This document shows, piece by piece, positions 42,569 to 51,443 of a stretch of DNA of 64,000 nucleotides (its first letter is position 1; each line of letters starts with the position of its first letter). Below the pieces are notes generated by a model. That model searched no databases. It was not told the DNA's origin and saw only the letters and a list, made by a program, of their open reading frames with translations. The DNA is taken from contig NZ_CAKQVD010000002.1 of assembly GCF_934277605.1 (NCBI RefSeq), positions 1 through 64,000 of the forward strand, written 5' to 3'. Source of the DNA: an uncultured Anaerotignum sp. Lineage in GTDB: Bacteria > Bacillota > Clostridia > Lachnospirales > Anaerotignaceae. The position numbers and the translations under genes are program-made.

Positions 42569-45500
42569 TTATGCTGTAATACTTTTTTCCGCCTCCGAAA
42601 AATCAACGGAAATCAATTTGGAAATGCCCTTCTCCTGCATGGTCACGCCATAAAGCACATCTGCATACTCCATGGTACCCTTTCTGTGCGTAATGACAAT
42701 AAACTGTGTTTCTGCCGCAAATTTTTTCAAATATTGCGCAAAGCGGCTGACATTGGCATCATCCAACGCCGCCTCGATCTCATCCAGAATACAGAAGGGA
42801 GAGGGCTTCATCTTCAATATGGAAAACAAAATCGCAATCGCAGTCAGCGCACGCTCTCCGCCGGAAAGCAGCTGCATATTCTGCAAATTTTTCCCCGGGG
42901 GCTGTGCCACAATCTCAATCGGGGATTCCAAAACATGCGCCGTATCCGTCAGCCGCAGCTCTGCCCTGCCGCCGCCAAACATTTCTCGGAACACCTCGCT
43001 GAAGTTTTCGGAAATGACACCGAACTGCTCTCGGAACTGCTTTTCCATCAAAACGGAAAGCTCCTCGATAATCTGCCGCAGCTTTTCCTCTGCCGCCAAA
43101 ATATCCTCTCTCTGTGCAGTCAGGAACGTAAAGCGCTCCTTAACCTCCTTATACTGCTCAATCGCACCGACATTGACATCCCCTAAAGCACGGATTTTTC
43201 CCTTCCATTCCTTAACGGAAATCTGCTCCCGCTCCTTCGGCAAGCCTGCCGTATATTCCTGCGCCATCCGCAGTGTCATTTCATATTCCTCCCACATCTG
43301 TGTGGTCAATCTCTGTTTTTCTTCCTCCAGCCTTTCCTTTTTGGAGGAAATGCGAAGCTGTTCATTTTCCAGCCTGTTCGCCGTTTCCTTCCATTCCGCC
43401 GCCTTTGCTTCCGCCTGTGCCGCCTGCTCTGCGGTCTGCTGCTTTTCCGCCGCCGTTTCATTCAGCCTGTCCTGCAAAATCTCCGCCTGCCGCTGCAATT
43501 CGTCTGCTCTTTGCTGCAAAATCGTCTGCTGTTCTAAGCGCAGGTCAGTATTTTTTTCATAGACTGCCGCCTGCTCTGCTGCCTTTTTCTGCTCCTGCCG
43601 TAAGGTGCTTTGCTCCTCCCGCAAGCGCAGCAGCTCCTCCTCCAAGCTGTATACCTTCTGCCCAACGGAAGAAAGCACAATCTTCTTCTGCGTGATTTCC
43701 TCCATCAGAATATCCTTTTCTTCCTTGCCGCCCGTCAGGCTGTCTTGGAAGGCAGTCAGCTTTTCATTCGCCTGCTCCATCGCCTCCTCGGAGGATGCCG
43801 CCTTCTCCCGCAAGGCCGCAATCTCCCTCTCGGCATTTTCGGTCTGCTCTGCCAGTTGCTTTTCCTCCAGCTCCAAAAGGGAAAGCCTTTCGGCTGTCTC
43901 CCGTTGCTCTGCCAAGGTCTTTTCCGTCTCCTCGCCGTTCCTGCTGACCAAAACGCCTTGTAGCTCCATTTTTTTCTCAATGGTTTCCTGCTCAATCTCC
44001 TGCAAATCCTCATTTGCAAGTGCAAGTCTCTCTCTCAGCTCTTGAACCGTCTTGGTGGCTGCTTGCAGGCTTTCCCGCAAATTGCGGATTTCTCTGCTCC
44101 TGCTGAATACATGCAATGCCCTTTTCTGCTGTGAGCCACCCGTCATTGCACCGCCGGGGTTCAAAATATCCCCCTCCAAAGTCACAATTTTATATTGATG
44201 GCGATATTTTTTTGCCAGCTGTACGGCTCTGTCCAGATTTTCCACAACCAAAATCCGCCCCAGCAAATATAACGCAAGCTGTCGGAATTTTTCCTCAAAG
44301 GAAACCAAATCATACGCCGTACCAATCACGCCGATTTCTGCCAAAATCCCATGCCGATCCTCCAACGCTCTGCCCTTGATGGCTGTCACAGGCAGAAAGG
44401 TTGCTCTGCCCAAATTTCGCTTTTTCAGATAGCCGATGGCATCTCTTGCATTTTCCTCGGTTTCGGTTACAATGTTCTGCAAAGCACCGCCAAGCGCCGC
44501 CTCAATCGCAGTTTCATAGGCCTCCTCCACCTTCAAAAGCTGGCCGACTGCACCGCAAATCCCTCTTTCCTTCGCATCTGCCAAATTCAGCAGACTTTTC
44601 ACGCTGTTATAATAGCCCTCATGCTCCCGCTCCATTTCGGATAACAGGGAGAGCCGAGATTGCAGCTCCGAGCTGCGTTTTTCCTGCGTGGAAAGGCTTG
44701 TCTCCGCCTTCTGCTTCTCCTGTTGGGCATGGGCTTTGTTCTGCTCCAAGGCAGTCAGCTCCTGCTGCAAATAGCGCAGTTGCTCCTGCCGTTCCTTCTC
44801 CTGCTGCTCCAACGCCTGCAAATGCACCGTGAATTGATGCAGTCTGCTTTCCGTATGCTCCTTTTCGGCAAAAAGCTGGTCCCTTCTGGCAAGAAACTGC
44901 TCCCTCATTGCCTCCCGCTTGGAGATTTCCCCCTTCGTCTCTGTGCCAATGCGAATTTGCTCAAAAATTTCATCCTTGAAGGATTCCACCTGTGTTTCAT
45001 CCCGGTGCAGTGCAGTGCTGAGGGAGGCATATTTTTCCTGCAAGGCCTCCAATTCCTCCTGCCTTGCATCCATTTCCAGCTTCAGCCCTGCCATCTTGCT
45101 GTGGCAAAGCTCCTGCTCCGCCTCATTTTCGGCTTGCTTTTTTGCCTTTTCCGTCAATTCGCCTGCAATACGGCTGCGGTTTGCCTCATCATTGGCACGC
45201 TGCTCCTCCCGCAGACGAATTTCGCCCTCGGTCTTTTCCGATTCGGCACGCAGCTCCGTCATTGTCTCATTCTGCTGCTGCAAAAGAACATCCAGCTTCT
45301 CATTTTTCTCTCGGAAGGAAATGGCTCTTTCTTTCTCCTCTGCATTTTTTGCAAGGCTTTGCGAAAGCTGCTCTGCGGCAGCTGTCTCCGCCTGCCGCAG
45401 TGACTCCCATTCGCCGCCGATTCTCTCCAAATCTCTGCAAAAGGCAACCGTTTCTGCCTGCTTCAGCTGCTCCTTCAAATGCAGATATTCCTTCGCCTTT

Positions 45501-46129
45501 TGGCTCTGCTGCTCCAAAGGCTCCACCTGCACCTCAAGCTCACTGATGATATCATCCACACGCAAGAGGTTTTGCTGTTCCCTTTCCAGCCTATTGACTG
45601 CCTCATTTTTTCTGGTTTTGTATTTCACAATGCCTGCCGCCTCTTCAAAAATCCTGCGGCGTTCCTCTCCTTTTGCGCTCAAAATTTCATCAATGCGTCC
45701 CTGTCCGATGATGGAATAGCCCTCTCGTCCAACACCCGTATCCATGAACAGCTCTTGAATATCCTTCAAGCGACAAGCCGTTCCGTTGATGCGGTATTCA
45801 CTCTCACCGGAGCGAAACACCCGACGGGTTACCTGCACCTCGCTGTAAGCCAAGGGCAATCTGCCATCCTCATTGTCCATCAAAATGGAAACCTCGGCAA
45901 AGCCCAAGGGCTTTCTGCTTTCTGTTCCGGCAAAAATGATATCCTCCATCTTATCGCCACGCAGGCTCTTGGCTCTTTGCTCCCCAAGCACCCAGCGCAC
46001 CGCATCGGAAACATTGCTCTTGCCGCTCCCGTTTGGCCCGACAACCGCCGTCACCCCCGGGTTAAATTCCAGCTTCACTTTTTCGGGAAAGGATTTGAAA
46101 CCCTGTAAATCCAATCGTTTCAAATACAT
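42569..46129 (-). CDS. smc: Chromosome segregation protein SMC
   Basis: 1186-residue SMC ATPase that organises and segregates the chromosome with ScpA/ScpB. N-terminal head: MYLKRLDLQGFKSFPEK and Walker A VVGPNGSGKSNVSDAVRWVLGEQ. Two long coiled coils (about 165-500 and 680-1020) flank a hinge near 515-660 (AVGQLLKVEEAYETAIEAALGGAL, then GDILNPGGAMTGGS). C-terminal head: signature LLSGGERALTAIAILF, Walker B FCILDEIEAALDDANV and the D-loop. AGGTG ribosome binding site. Lies between pyrC and ftsY; the usual rnc gene is not upstream. Confidence 0.98.
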   Translation of the reverse strand: MYLKRLDLQGFKSFPEKVKLEFNPGVTAVVGPNGSGKSNVSDAVRWVLGEQRAKSLRGDKMEDIIFAGTESRKPLGFAEVSILMDNEDGRLPLAYSEVQVTRRVFRSGESEYRINGTACRLKDIQELFMDTGVGREGYSIIGQGRIDEILSAKGEERRRIFEEAAGIVKYKTRKNEAVNRLEREQQNLLRVDDIISELEVQVEPLEQQSQKAKEYLHLKEQLKQAETVAFCRDLERIGGEWESLRQAETAAAEQLSQSLAKNAEEKERAISFREKNEKLDVLLQQQNETMTELRAESEKTEGEIRLREEQRANDEANRSRIAGELTEKAKKQAENEAEQELCHSKMAGLKLEMDARQEELEALQEKYASLSTALHRDETQVESFKDEIFEQIRIGTETKGEISKREAMREQFLARRDQLFAEKEHTESRLHQFTVHLQALEQQEKERQEQLRYLQQELTALEQNKAHAQQEKQKAETSLSTQEKRSSELQSRLSLLSEMEREHEGYYNSVKSLLNLADAKERGICGAVGQLLKVEEAYETAIEAALGGALQNIVTETEENARDAIGYLKKRNLGRATFLPVTAIKGRALEDRHGILAEIGVIGTAYDLVSFEEKFRQLALYLLGRILVVENLDRAVQLAKKYRHQYKIVTLEGDILNPGGAMTGGSQQKRALHVFSRSREIRNLRESLQAATKTVQELRERLALANEDLQEIEQETIEKKMELQGVLVSRNGEETEKTLAEQRETAERLSLLELEEKQLAEQTENAEREIAALREKAASSEEAMEQANEKLTAFQDSLTGGKEEKDILMEEITQKKIVLSSVGQKVYSLEEELLRLREEQSTLRQEQKKAAEQAAVYEKNTDLRLEQQTILQQRADELQRQAEILQDRLNETAAEKQQTAEQAAQAEAKAAEWKETANRLENEQLRISSKKERLEEEKQRLTTQMWEEYEMTLRMAQEYTAGLPKEREQISVKEWKGKIRALGDVNVGAIEQYKEVKERFTFLTAQREDILAAEEKLRQIIEELSVLMEKQFREQFGVISENFSEVFREMFGGGRAELRLTDTAHVLESPIEIVAQPPGKNLQNMQLLSGGERALTAIAILFSILKMKPSPFCILDEIEAALDDANVSRFAQYLKKFAAETQFIVITHRKGTMEYADVLYGVTMQEKGISKLISVDFSEAEKSITA

Positions 46130-46152
46130 TCATCTACACCTCATTTGTTCTT

Positions 46153-47424
46153 TTAGGTCAGCAATCTGCCGCCAACCATGGTATAAAGCACCTTGCCACG
46201 CACTTCCTCGCTTGCAAAGGGAGAAAATTTCGCCTTGGATGCAAAATGCTCGGGGTCAATGCTATGGGTTTCCAGAAAATCAACCACAATGATATCTGCA
46301 TCCTTGCCCTCAGCCAAGGCCCCTTTATTGTATAATTTCAAAATCTCCGCAGGCTTTGCGGACATTAGCTGAATCAAATGCTCCACCGTAATATAGCCCG
46401 GCTCAACCAAATGGGTATAGCTTAAGGAAAACGCTGTTTCCAAGGCAGAAATGCCATAAGCGGCAACGTCAAATTCCCTCTCCTTCTCCGTCAGGTTGGT
46501 GGGGCTGTGCCCGGATGCAATCACATCAATCGTGCCGTCCACAATGCCCTCGATGATGGCATAAACATCCTCTTTGGCTCTCAGGGGCGGGTTTACCTTT
46601 GCAAAGGTGTCATAATCCCCGATTGCCTCCTCCGTCAAAATAAAATAGTGTGGACTGGTTTCGCAGGTCACAGGCACACCTCTGCCCTTTGCCTCACGGA
46701 TGAGCTGCACAGAGCCCTTTGTGCTGATGTGCGATAAATGCAGGCGCACACCTGTCCGCTCCGCCAAATTCAGATTGCGTGCAACAATAACCTCCTCCGC
46801 CTCTCTGGGCATCCCTGTCAATCCAAGGCAGGCGGCAATATAGCCCTCATTCATAACGCCCTTGCCGGAAAGCTCTCTGTCCTCACAATGCGTCAGCACA
46901 GGCAAATCAAACATTTTCGTATAAATCATCACATTTCTGAGAAAGGCGGCAGAATCCGTAAATTCATCTCCATCGGAAATCCCGACAATCCCCGCATCAT
47001 ACATCTCGCCGATTTCCGCCATTTCCCGTCCCTTGCAGCCAATGGACATGCTGCCATAGGGATAAATATTTACCATTGATTTTTCCTTCGATTTGGAAAC
47101 GATATATTCCACAACCGTTTTATTATCAATGACGGGGTTTGTGTTCGGCTCACAGGTAATGGTGGTAAAGCCGCCGCGCAAAGCCGCACGGGAGGCTGTT
47201 GCAATGTCCTCGATATATTCATGCCCGGGATCGCAAATGTTGCAGTGCATATCAATCAAGCCGGACATTACCGTATGCCCGCCGACATCCACAGGCTTTG
47301 CGCCCTCCACCTCCAGGTTTAAACCGATTTTTTCAATGATTCCGTTCTCCACATAAATATCATGGAGCATCTCTTTATCATGGCTTGTCCCCAATAATCT
47401 GCAATTTTTCAACACTGTTTTCAT
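46153..47424 (-). CDS. pyrC: Dihydroorotase-like protein PyrC, catalytic residues lost
   Basis: 423-residue amidohydrolase clearly related to class I dihydroorotase (DIATASRAALRGGFTTI, NTNPVIDNKTVVEYI, LTHCEDRELSGKGVMNEG, LSHISTKGSVQLI, KVNPPLRAKEDV, ALETAFSLSYTHLVEPG). However, the metal motif HxHxR reads H60-C-N62-I-C64 (second His and substrate Arg replaced) and the catalytic TDHAPH block reads ASGHSPT (Asp to Gly305, His to Thr). His180-region and His232 remain. It is therefore probably inactive, like the PyrC' proteins that scaffold aspartate transcarbamoylase in Pseudomonas. Its ATG overlaps the pyrB stop by four bases. The frame is intact, so it is under selection or very recent. Confidence 0.85.
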   Translation of the reverse strand: MKTVLKNCRLLGTSHDKEMLHDIYVENGIIEKIGLNLEVEGAKPVDVGGHTVMSGLIDMHCNICDPGHEYIEDIATASRAALRGGFTTITCEPNTNPVIDNKTVVEYIVSKSKEKSMVNIYPYGSMSIGCKGREMAEIGEMYDAGIVGISDGDEFTDSAAFLRNVMIYTKMFDLPVLTHCEDRELSGKGVMNEGYIAACLGLTGMPREAEEVIVARNLNLAERTGVRLHLSHISTKGSVQLIREAKGRGVPVTCETSPHYFILTEEAIGDYDTFAKVNPPLRAKEDVYAIIEGIVDGTIDVIASGHSPTNLTEKEREFDVAAYGISALETAFSLSYTHLVEPGYITVEHLIQLMSAKPAEILKLYNKGALAEGKDADIIVVDFLETHSIDPEHFASKAKFSPFASEEVRGKVLYTMVGGRLLT

Positions 47425-48350
47425 TTGAAGGCACCTCCCACTTGAGAAAGGATATAGAACATTGCCATACGCACCGCAACGGAGTTCCCGATTTGGTCAT
47501 TGATGATACACTGCTTGCTGTCAATCACTCTGGAGGAAATCTCAATTCCTCTTTGAATCGGGCCGGGGTGCATCACAATGGCGTCCTTCTTCGCATAGCG
47601 CAAAAGGTTTTCATCAATGCGGAACAGGCGTTTATATTCATCCAAGGAGGGCAGGAAGGTTTTATCCTGCTTTTCCATACGCATACGGGTTGTCAAAATA
47701 ACATCCGCATTATTGACCGCCTCTCTGGCATCATGGCAAACCTCCACGCCGAATTTTTCGATATCGGGCAAAAGCAAGGTCGGCGGGCCGGAAACACAAA
47801 CCTCCGCTCCCAGCTTCGTCAGCCCCCAAATGTTGCTTTTGGAAACACGGCTGTGCAGTAAATCGCCGATAATGGCAACCTTCAAGCCCTCAAAGCCGCC
47901 CTTCTGCTCCCGAATGGTCAAAAGGTCGAGCAGGGATTGCCCGGGGTTTTCGTTAAAGCCATCCCCCGCATTGATCACAGAGGCCTCCACGCAGCCTGCC
48001 AACAGCTTCGGCGCACCTGCCATGGAATGACGCAGGATGATAAAATCCGCCCCCATCTGGTCGATGAGCTGCCCCATATCCTGCAGGCTTTCCTTTTCAA
48101 TGGAATGAACGGAGTTCGTCATATCAATCACGTTTGCGCTCAGGTGCTGTGCCGCCAGCTCATAGGCCAGCTTTGCTCTTGCACTTTGCTCATAAAAAAG
48201 CATGATGACAGATTTCCCCTGCAAATGCGGTGTTTTCTTGTCTTTTTGGTTCAAAATATATTTCATGGTTTCGGCGGTCCCAAGGATATAGCGGATATCC
48301 TCCGCAGACATATCCCGCAGGCCGAAAAAGTCCTTCTTGCACAGCGACAT
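47421..48350 (-). CDS. pyrB: Aspartate carbamoyltransferase-like protein PyrB with altered active-site motifs
   Basis: 309-residue transcarbamoylase-fold protein of Bacillus PyrB type. Retained: EKESLQDM (80s-loop Lys), ILRHSMAGA, INAGDGF, IIGDLLHSRVSKSNIWGL, SGPPTLLLP and HPGPIQRGIEI. Altered: the carbamoyl-phosphate loop FxEPSTRTR is FYEQSARAK (residues 52-60), and HPTQ is NPGQ (135-138, the transition-state His replaced by Asn). Activity as aspartate carbamoyltransferase is doubtful. Gene order lspA-rluD-pyrB-pyrC matches Bacillus with pyrR and pyrP missing, so it is positionally the pyrB ortholog. Ribosome binding site TAGGAGG. Overlaps pyrC by four bases. Confidence 0.85.
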   Translation of the reverse strand: MSLCKKDFFGLRDMSAEDIRYILGTAETMKYILNQKDKKTPHLQGKSVIMLFYEQSARAKLAYELAAQHLSANVIDMTNSVHSIEKESLQDMGQLIDQMGADFIILRHSMAGAPKLLAGCVEASVINAGDGFNENPGQSLLDLLTIREQKGGFEGLKVAIIGDLLHSRVSKSNIWGLTKLGAEVCVSGPPTLLLPDIEKFGVEVCHDAREAVNNADVILTTRMRMEKQDKTFLPSLDEYKRLFRIDENLLRYAKKDAIVMHPGPIQRGIEISSRVIDSKQCIINDQIGNSVAVRMAMFYILSQVGGAFK

Positions 48351-48365
48351 GATGTTCCCTCCTAC

Positions 48366-49280
48366 TTACTTGCGCAATCGTTCCAGCAAAGCCTCAAAAT
48401 AAGGCGGCAAGGGCGCCTCAAATTCCAAATATTCCTTTGTGCGAGGATGAATAAAGCCTAACACACGGGCATGCAGCACCTGCCCCTCCAAATGAAACGG
48501 CTGCTTCTTCGGGCCATAAACCATATCGCCCAAAAGGGGATGCCCGATATAAGTCATGTGCACACGAATCTGATGGGTACGTCCCGTTTCCAGCTGCGCT
48601 TCAATCAGGGTAAACCTTTCCATGCGTTCCATCACACGATAATGCGTCACTGCATGGCGGCTGTGCTTTTGTGTCACTGCCATTTTCTTTCTGTCCTGCG
48701 GATTTCTGCCAATCGGCTCATCCACCGTCCCCTCATCCTCCGTAAAGCCGTTATAAACCACAGCATTATATTTTCTCGTAATGCTATGCTCTGCAAGCTG
48801 TGCCGCCAAGGATTGATGTGCCATGTCATTTTTGGCAACCATCAGCACCCCAGAGGTATCCTTATCAATGCGATGCACAATGCCGGGGCGTTTTTCCCCA
48901 TTGATACCGCTCAGCTCCGCTCCGCAATGAAACATCAGTGCATTGACCAATGTGCCACTTGTATGCCCGGGAGCCGGATGCACCACCATGCCCTGCGGCT
49001 TATTCACCACAATCACATCTGCATCCTCATATAAAATATCCAGAGGAATATCCTCCGGCAAAATTTCAACCTCCTTCACCTCGGGAAGCTCCACATCAAT
49101 AATGTCCTTTTCCCGCAGCTTATAGTTCGCCTTTGTCCTTCCGCCGTTCAGCGTGATATGCCCTTCTTCAATCAGCTTTTGCACGCCGCTTCGGGAAAGC
49201 GTTTCCATCACATCGGCAAGAAAAACGTCGATTCTGGTGCCGACATCCTCCTTTTCCGCCCCAAAGGTAAAATATTCCAT
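48366..49280 (-). CDS. rluD: Pseudouridine synthase RluD/YlyB family
   Basis: 304-residue RNA-modifying enzyme. N-terminal S4 domain (RIDVFLADVMETLSRSGVQKLIEEGHI) and a catalytic domain with VVNKPQGMVVHPAPGH, the HRIDKDTSGVLMVAKN motif (catalytic Asp) and LETGRTHQIRVHM. Probably modifies 23S rRNA. Two ATGs nine bases apart; the second has better spacing from AAGGATG and is chosen, starting directly after the lspA stop. Homologous to ylyB next to lspA in Bacillus. Confidence 0.94.
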   Translation of the reverse strand: MEYFTFGAEKEDVGTRIDVFLADVMETLSRSGVQKLIEEGHITLNGGRTKANYKLREKDIIDVELPEVKEVEILPEDIPLDILYEDADVIVVNKPQGMVVHPAPGHTSGTLVNALMFHCGAELSGINGEKRPGIVHRIDKDTSGVLMVAKNDMAHQSLAAQLAEHSITRKYNAVVYNGFTEDEGTVDEPIGRNPQDRKKMAVTQKHSRHAVTHYRVMERMERFTLIEAQLETGRTHQIRVHMTYIGHPLLGDMVYGPKKQPFHLEGQVLHARVLGFIHPRTKEYLEFEAPLPPYFEALLERLRK

Positions 49281-49281
49281 T

Positions 49282-49770
49282 TCATTCATCCTTTTTCTTT
49301 TTCAAATCCAAATCCTCGTCCTTCATCACGAACAAAATCAAAAATACCATCAGAAGAACGCCTACAACCACATAAATATCCGCCACATTAAACACAGGCC
49401 AGTCAAAAAAGGTAAACTCAAAAAAATCCACCACATAGCCACGCAGCAAGCGGTCAATAATATTGCCGACTGCACCCGAAAGCACCAGCAGCAACGCCGC
49501 ACGCAAGGGCAAATATGCCTTCTTCCTTGGCAATGTGCGGTAAAAATAAACCAAAGCCCCAACGATAACCACCGTCAGCAGCAGTATAAACCATCTTTGC
49601 CCGGAAAGCATCCCAAAGGCAACCCCTCTGTTTTCCACAAAGGTCAAATCCAAAAAGCCATCCACCACCGTCATGCTTTGAATCGGCTTCAGGCTCCCCA
49701 AGGCCCACAGCTTCGTGCCTTGGTCAAGCAAAATCAGTAAAATTGTTATCACAATCGGTATGAGATTCAA
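49282..49770 (-). CDS. lspA: Lipoprotein signal peptidase II, TTG start
   Basis: 162-residue membrane protease that removes lipoprotein signal peptides after lipidation. Four helices and the two catalytic Asp regions: GAVGNIIDRLLRGYVVDFFEF and FNVADIYVVVGVLLM; also ILLDQGTKLWAL and VENRGVAFGML. Start taken as the TTG preceded by AAGGGGGTGAT at good spacing; an ATG 33 bases upstream overlaps the ribosome binding site and would add residues before the first helix. A charged C-terminal tail (DEDLDLKKKKDE) ends just before rluD. Confidence 0.93.
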   Translation of the reverse strand: MNLIPIVITILLILLDQGTKLWALGSLKPIQSMTVVDGFLDLTFVENRGVAFGMLSGQRWFILLLTVVIVGALVYFYRTLPRKKAYLPLRAALLLVLSGAVGNIIDRLLRGYVVDFFEFTFFDWPVFNVADIYVVVGVLLMVFLILFVMKDEDLDLKKKKDE

Positions 49771-49849
49771 AGGAATCACCCCCTTCGGAAAAGTATTCAT
49801 TATACAAAACGAGCCACGGCAAGAAAACCTCACCGCAGCTTGTCCGCTT

Positions 49850-50329
49850 TTATTTCGTTTCTTGTGCCTTTGCTTCCTTTTCTGCCAGAACCTCGCCCTT
49901 ATCCAGCAGCTCAATTTCTGCATAAAGCAACAGCTTAATTCTTGTTTTCATCAATTCATAACGGCTTTCCAAGCCGGAAATCTTCTGCTCCAGCTCATAG
50001 GATTTTGTTCTTGCGCATGCCAGAATATCCTGCGCCTGCTGCTTTGCCTCATTGATGATTGCATCAGCCTCTGTTTTTGCCGCTGCCTTTGTTTCCTCCG
50101 CAGCCGCCTCTGCCAAGCTTAATGTACGCTCAATGGATTTTTCAAGATGCTTCAACCGATCTGTATCCTCAGCCACAGCCTCTACCTTTGTTCTTTCCTT
50201 CAGGCTCTCCTTATACAGCTTTTCATAGTCCTCATAGATGTCATCCAAAAAGGTATCCACTTCTTCAGGAGAATAGCCCACAGCTACTTTCTTAAAGTCC
50301 TTGGTTGCGATATCATTCGGTGTGATCAC
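49850..50329 (-). CDS. divIVA: Cell division / polar organiser DivIVA
   Basis: 159-residue coiled-coil protein that binds curved membrane at septa and poles. N-terminal domain: ITPNDIATKDFKKVAVGYSPEEVDTFLDDIYEDYEKL, the DivIVA signature. Residues about 30-135 are coiled coil. It has no membrane helix. GAGGTTTTT ribosome binding site region. In the sepF-yggT-ylmH-divIVA block conserved in Firmicutes. Confidence 0.96.
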   Translation of the reverse strand: MITPNDIATKDFKKVAVGYSPEEVDTFLDDIYEDYEKLYKESLKERTKVEAVAEDTDRLKHLEKSIERTLSLAEAAAEETKAAAKTEADAIINEAKQQAQDILACARTKSYELEQKISGLESRYELMKTRIKLLLYAEIELLDKGEVLAEKEAKAQETK

Positions 50330-50341
50330 GAAAAAACCTCC

Positions 50342-51127
50342 TCATACATATTTTTCAATTACCAATCCGATTCTGTCTTTTTTGGTCTTTCCGCCAATGC
50401 TTTTGATACGAAAACGCCCAAAGCCACGCAGGCTGACCAAATCCCCTTCCTTTAACAGATGGGATGTGTTTGTTGCAATGCTCCAGTTTACCTGTGCCTT
50501 TTCCGCCGCAATCAGTGCTTGCGTCTTTCCTCTTGCCAAGCGAAATGCCTCACTCATCACCGCATCCAAACGCAGAGAGGCCACCGTCAAACGTCTTTCC
50601 TCCGTCTGTCGCATGGGAATATCCTCCGCCTGCTCCGTTTCCTCTGCCACCACTGCGGTTTTGGAAACCTGCTCCAGCACAGCCGTTATGTATGGCGAAA
50701 TTTCCTCCGCCACAAAGCAGACCGCAGAATCCTCCGCCACCAGAATATCCCCCACCTTGCCTCGGTCAATGCCAAGGCCGAGAATGGAGCCGAGATAATC
50801 TCTGTGGCTCAAATCCGCCTGTCCGAATTTCTTACTTTTTCTTCTGATTTTCACAATCTTAATCGGAAAATCCTCTGCCGTAAGCGGCTCTAAGGAAAAG
50901 CCCATCTGCTGCCGCTCACAATCCTCCGTCCCGCCATAGCACAGGATGTGCAATTCACGGATACCCTGCAATCGTTCTTGGAAGCGGGCACATTTTGCCC
51001 GATCCATAAAATCCGTAAAAGCAGGCTGTCTGCGTCTTATGGCGAAAATCGCTTGATCCAATGCCTTTGCAAACAGCAGCCGTTCCTCGCCCTCCGGCAC
51101 GCTTTTCAATAATGCTTGTCTGTCCAT
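50342..51127 (-). CDS. ylmH: YlmH family S4-domain RNA-binding protein
   Basis: 261-residue protein of the YlmH family, which in Bacillus helps rescue stalled ribosomes and affects division. C-terminal S4 domain: RLDAVMSEAFRLARGKTQALIAAEKAQVNW. N-terminal part has the YlmH blocks FTDFMDRAKCARFQERL, FPIKIVKI, LSHRDYLGSILGLGIDRGKVGDIL. Start at the ATG four bases after the yggT stop; a strong ribosome binding site is lacking, suggesting translational coupling. Confidence 0.92.
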   Translation of the reverse strand: MDRQALLKSVPEGEERLLFAKALDQAIFAIRRRQPAFTDFMDRAKCARFQERLQGIRELHILCYGGTEDCERQQMGFSLEPLTAEDFPIKIVKIRRKSKKFGQADLSHRDYLGSILGLGIDRGKVGDILVAEDSAVCFVAEEISPYITAVLEQVSKTAVVAEETEQAEDIPMRQTEERRLTVASLRLDAVMSEAFRLARGKTQALIAAEKAQVNWSIATNTSHLLKEGDLVSLRGFGRFRIKSIGGKTKKDRIGLVIEKYV

Positions 51128-51131
51128 GGCA

Positions 51132-51425
51132 TCAGAACATCTGAATGGCTGCAACCAAAACGGTCTGCACCAGTCTCATCAAAATCAACGCAAAAATCGG
51201 GGAAAAATCCAATCCCATGCCGCCGCCGAGAGGAGATTTATCCACCATGTTTCTCACAGGCCCCAAAATCGGCTCCGTCAGCTGATACAGAAAACGCCCA
51301 ATGGCACTGTTATAGCCAAAACCGAAGGGAAGCCAAGAAAGCAGGATACGCACAAAGATGAGAATTTCCAGCAAATAGAAAAACACACCAATTGCGCTAA
51401 TCAGCAATGCCTGTATATTGTTCAA
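51132..51425 (-). CDS. yggT: YggT family membrane protein
   Basis: 97-residue protein with two hydrophobic helices (residues about 7-30 and 75-95) and the family motifs VRILLSWLPF and LTEPILGPVRNMV. Homologs (YlmG) sit beside sepF and help division or membrane organisation. GGTGG ribosome binding site. Part of the division block. Confidence 0.93.
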   Translation of the reverse strand: MNNIQALLISAIGVFFYLLEILIFVRILLSWLPFGFGYNSAIGRFLYQLTEPILGPVRNMVDKSPLGGGMGLDFSPIFALILMRLVQTVLVAAIQMF

Positions 51426-51443
51426 TTCACAAAACCACCTTTA

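Noticed and set aside
46153..48350. pyrB/pyrC as decayed pseudogenes
   Set aside because: Both frames are full length with good ribosome binding site or overlap, and the rest of each sequence is well conserved, so they are listed as genes with altered motifs.
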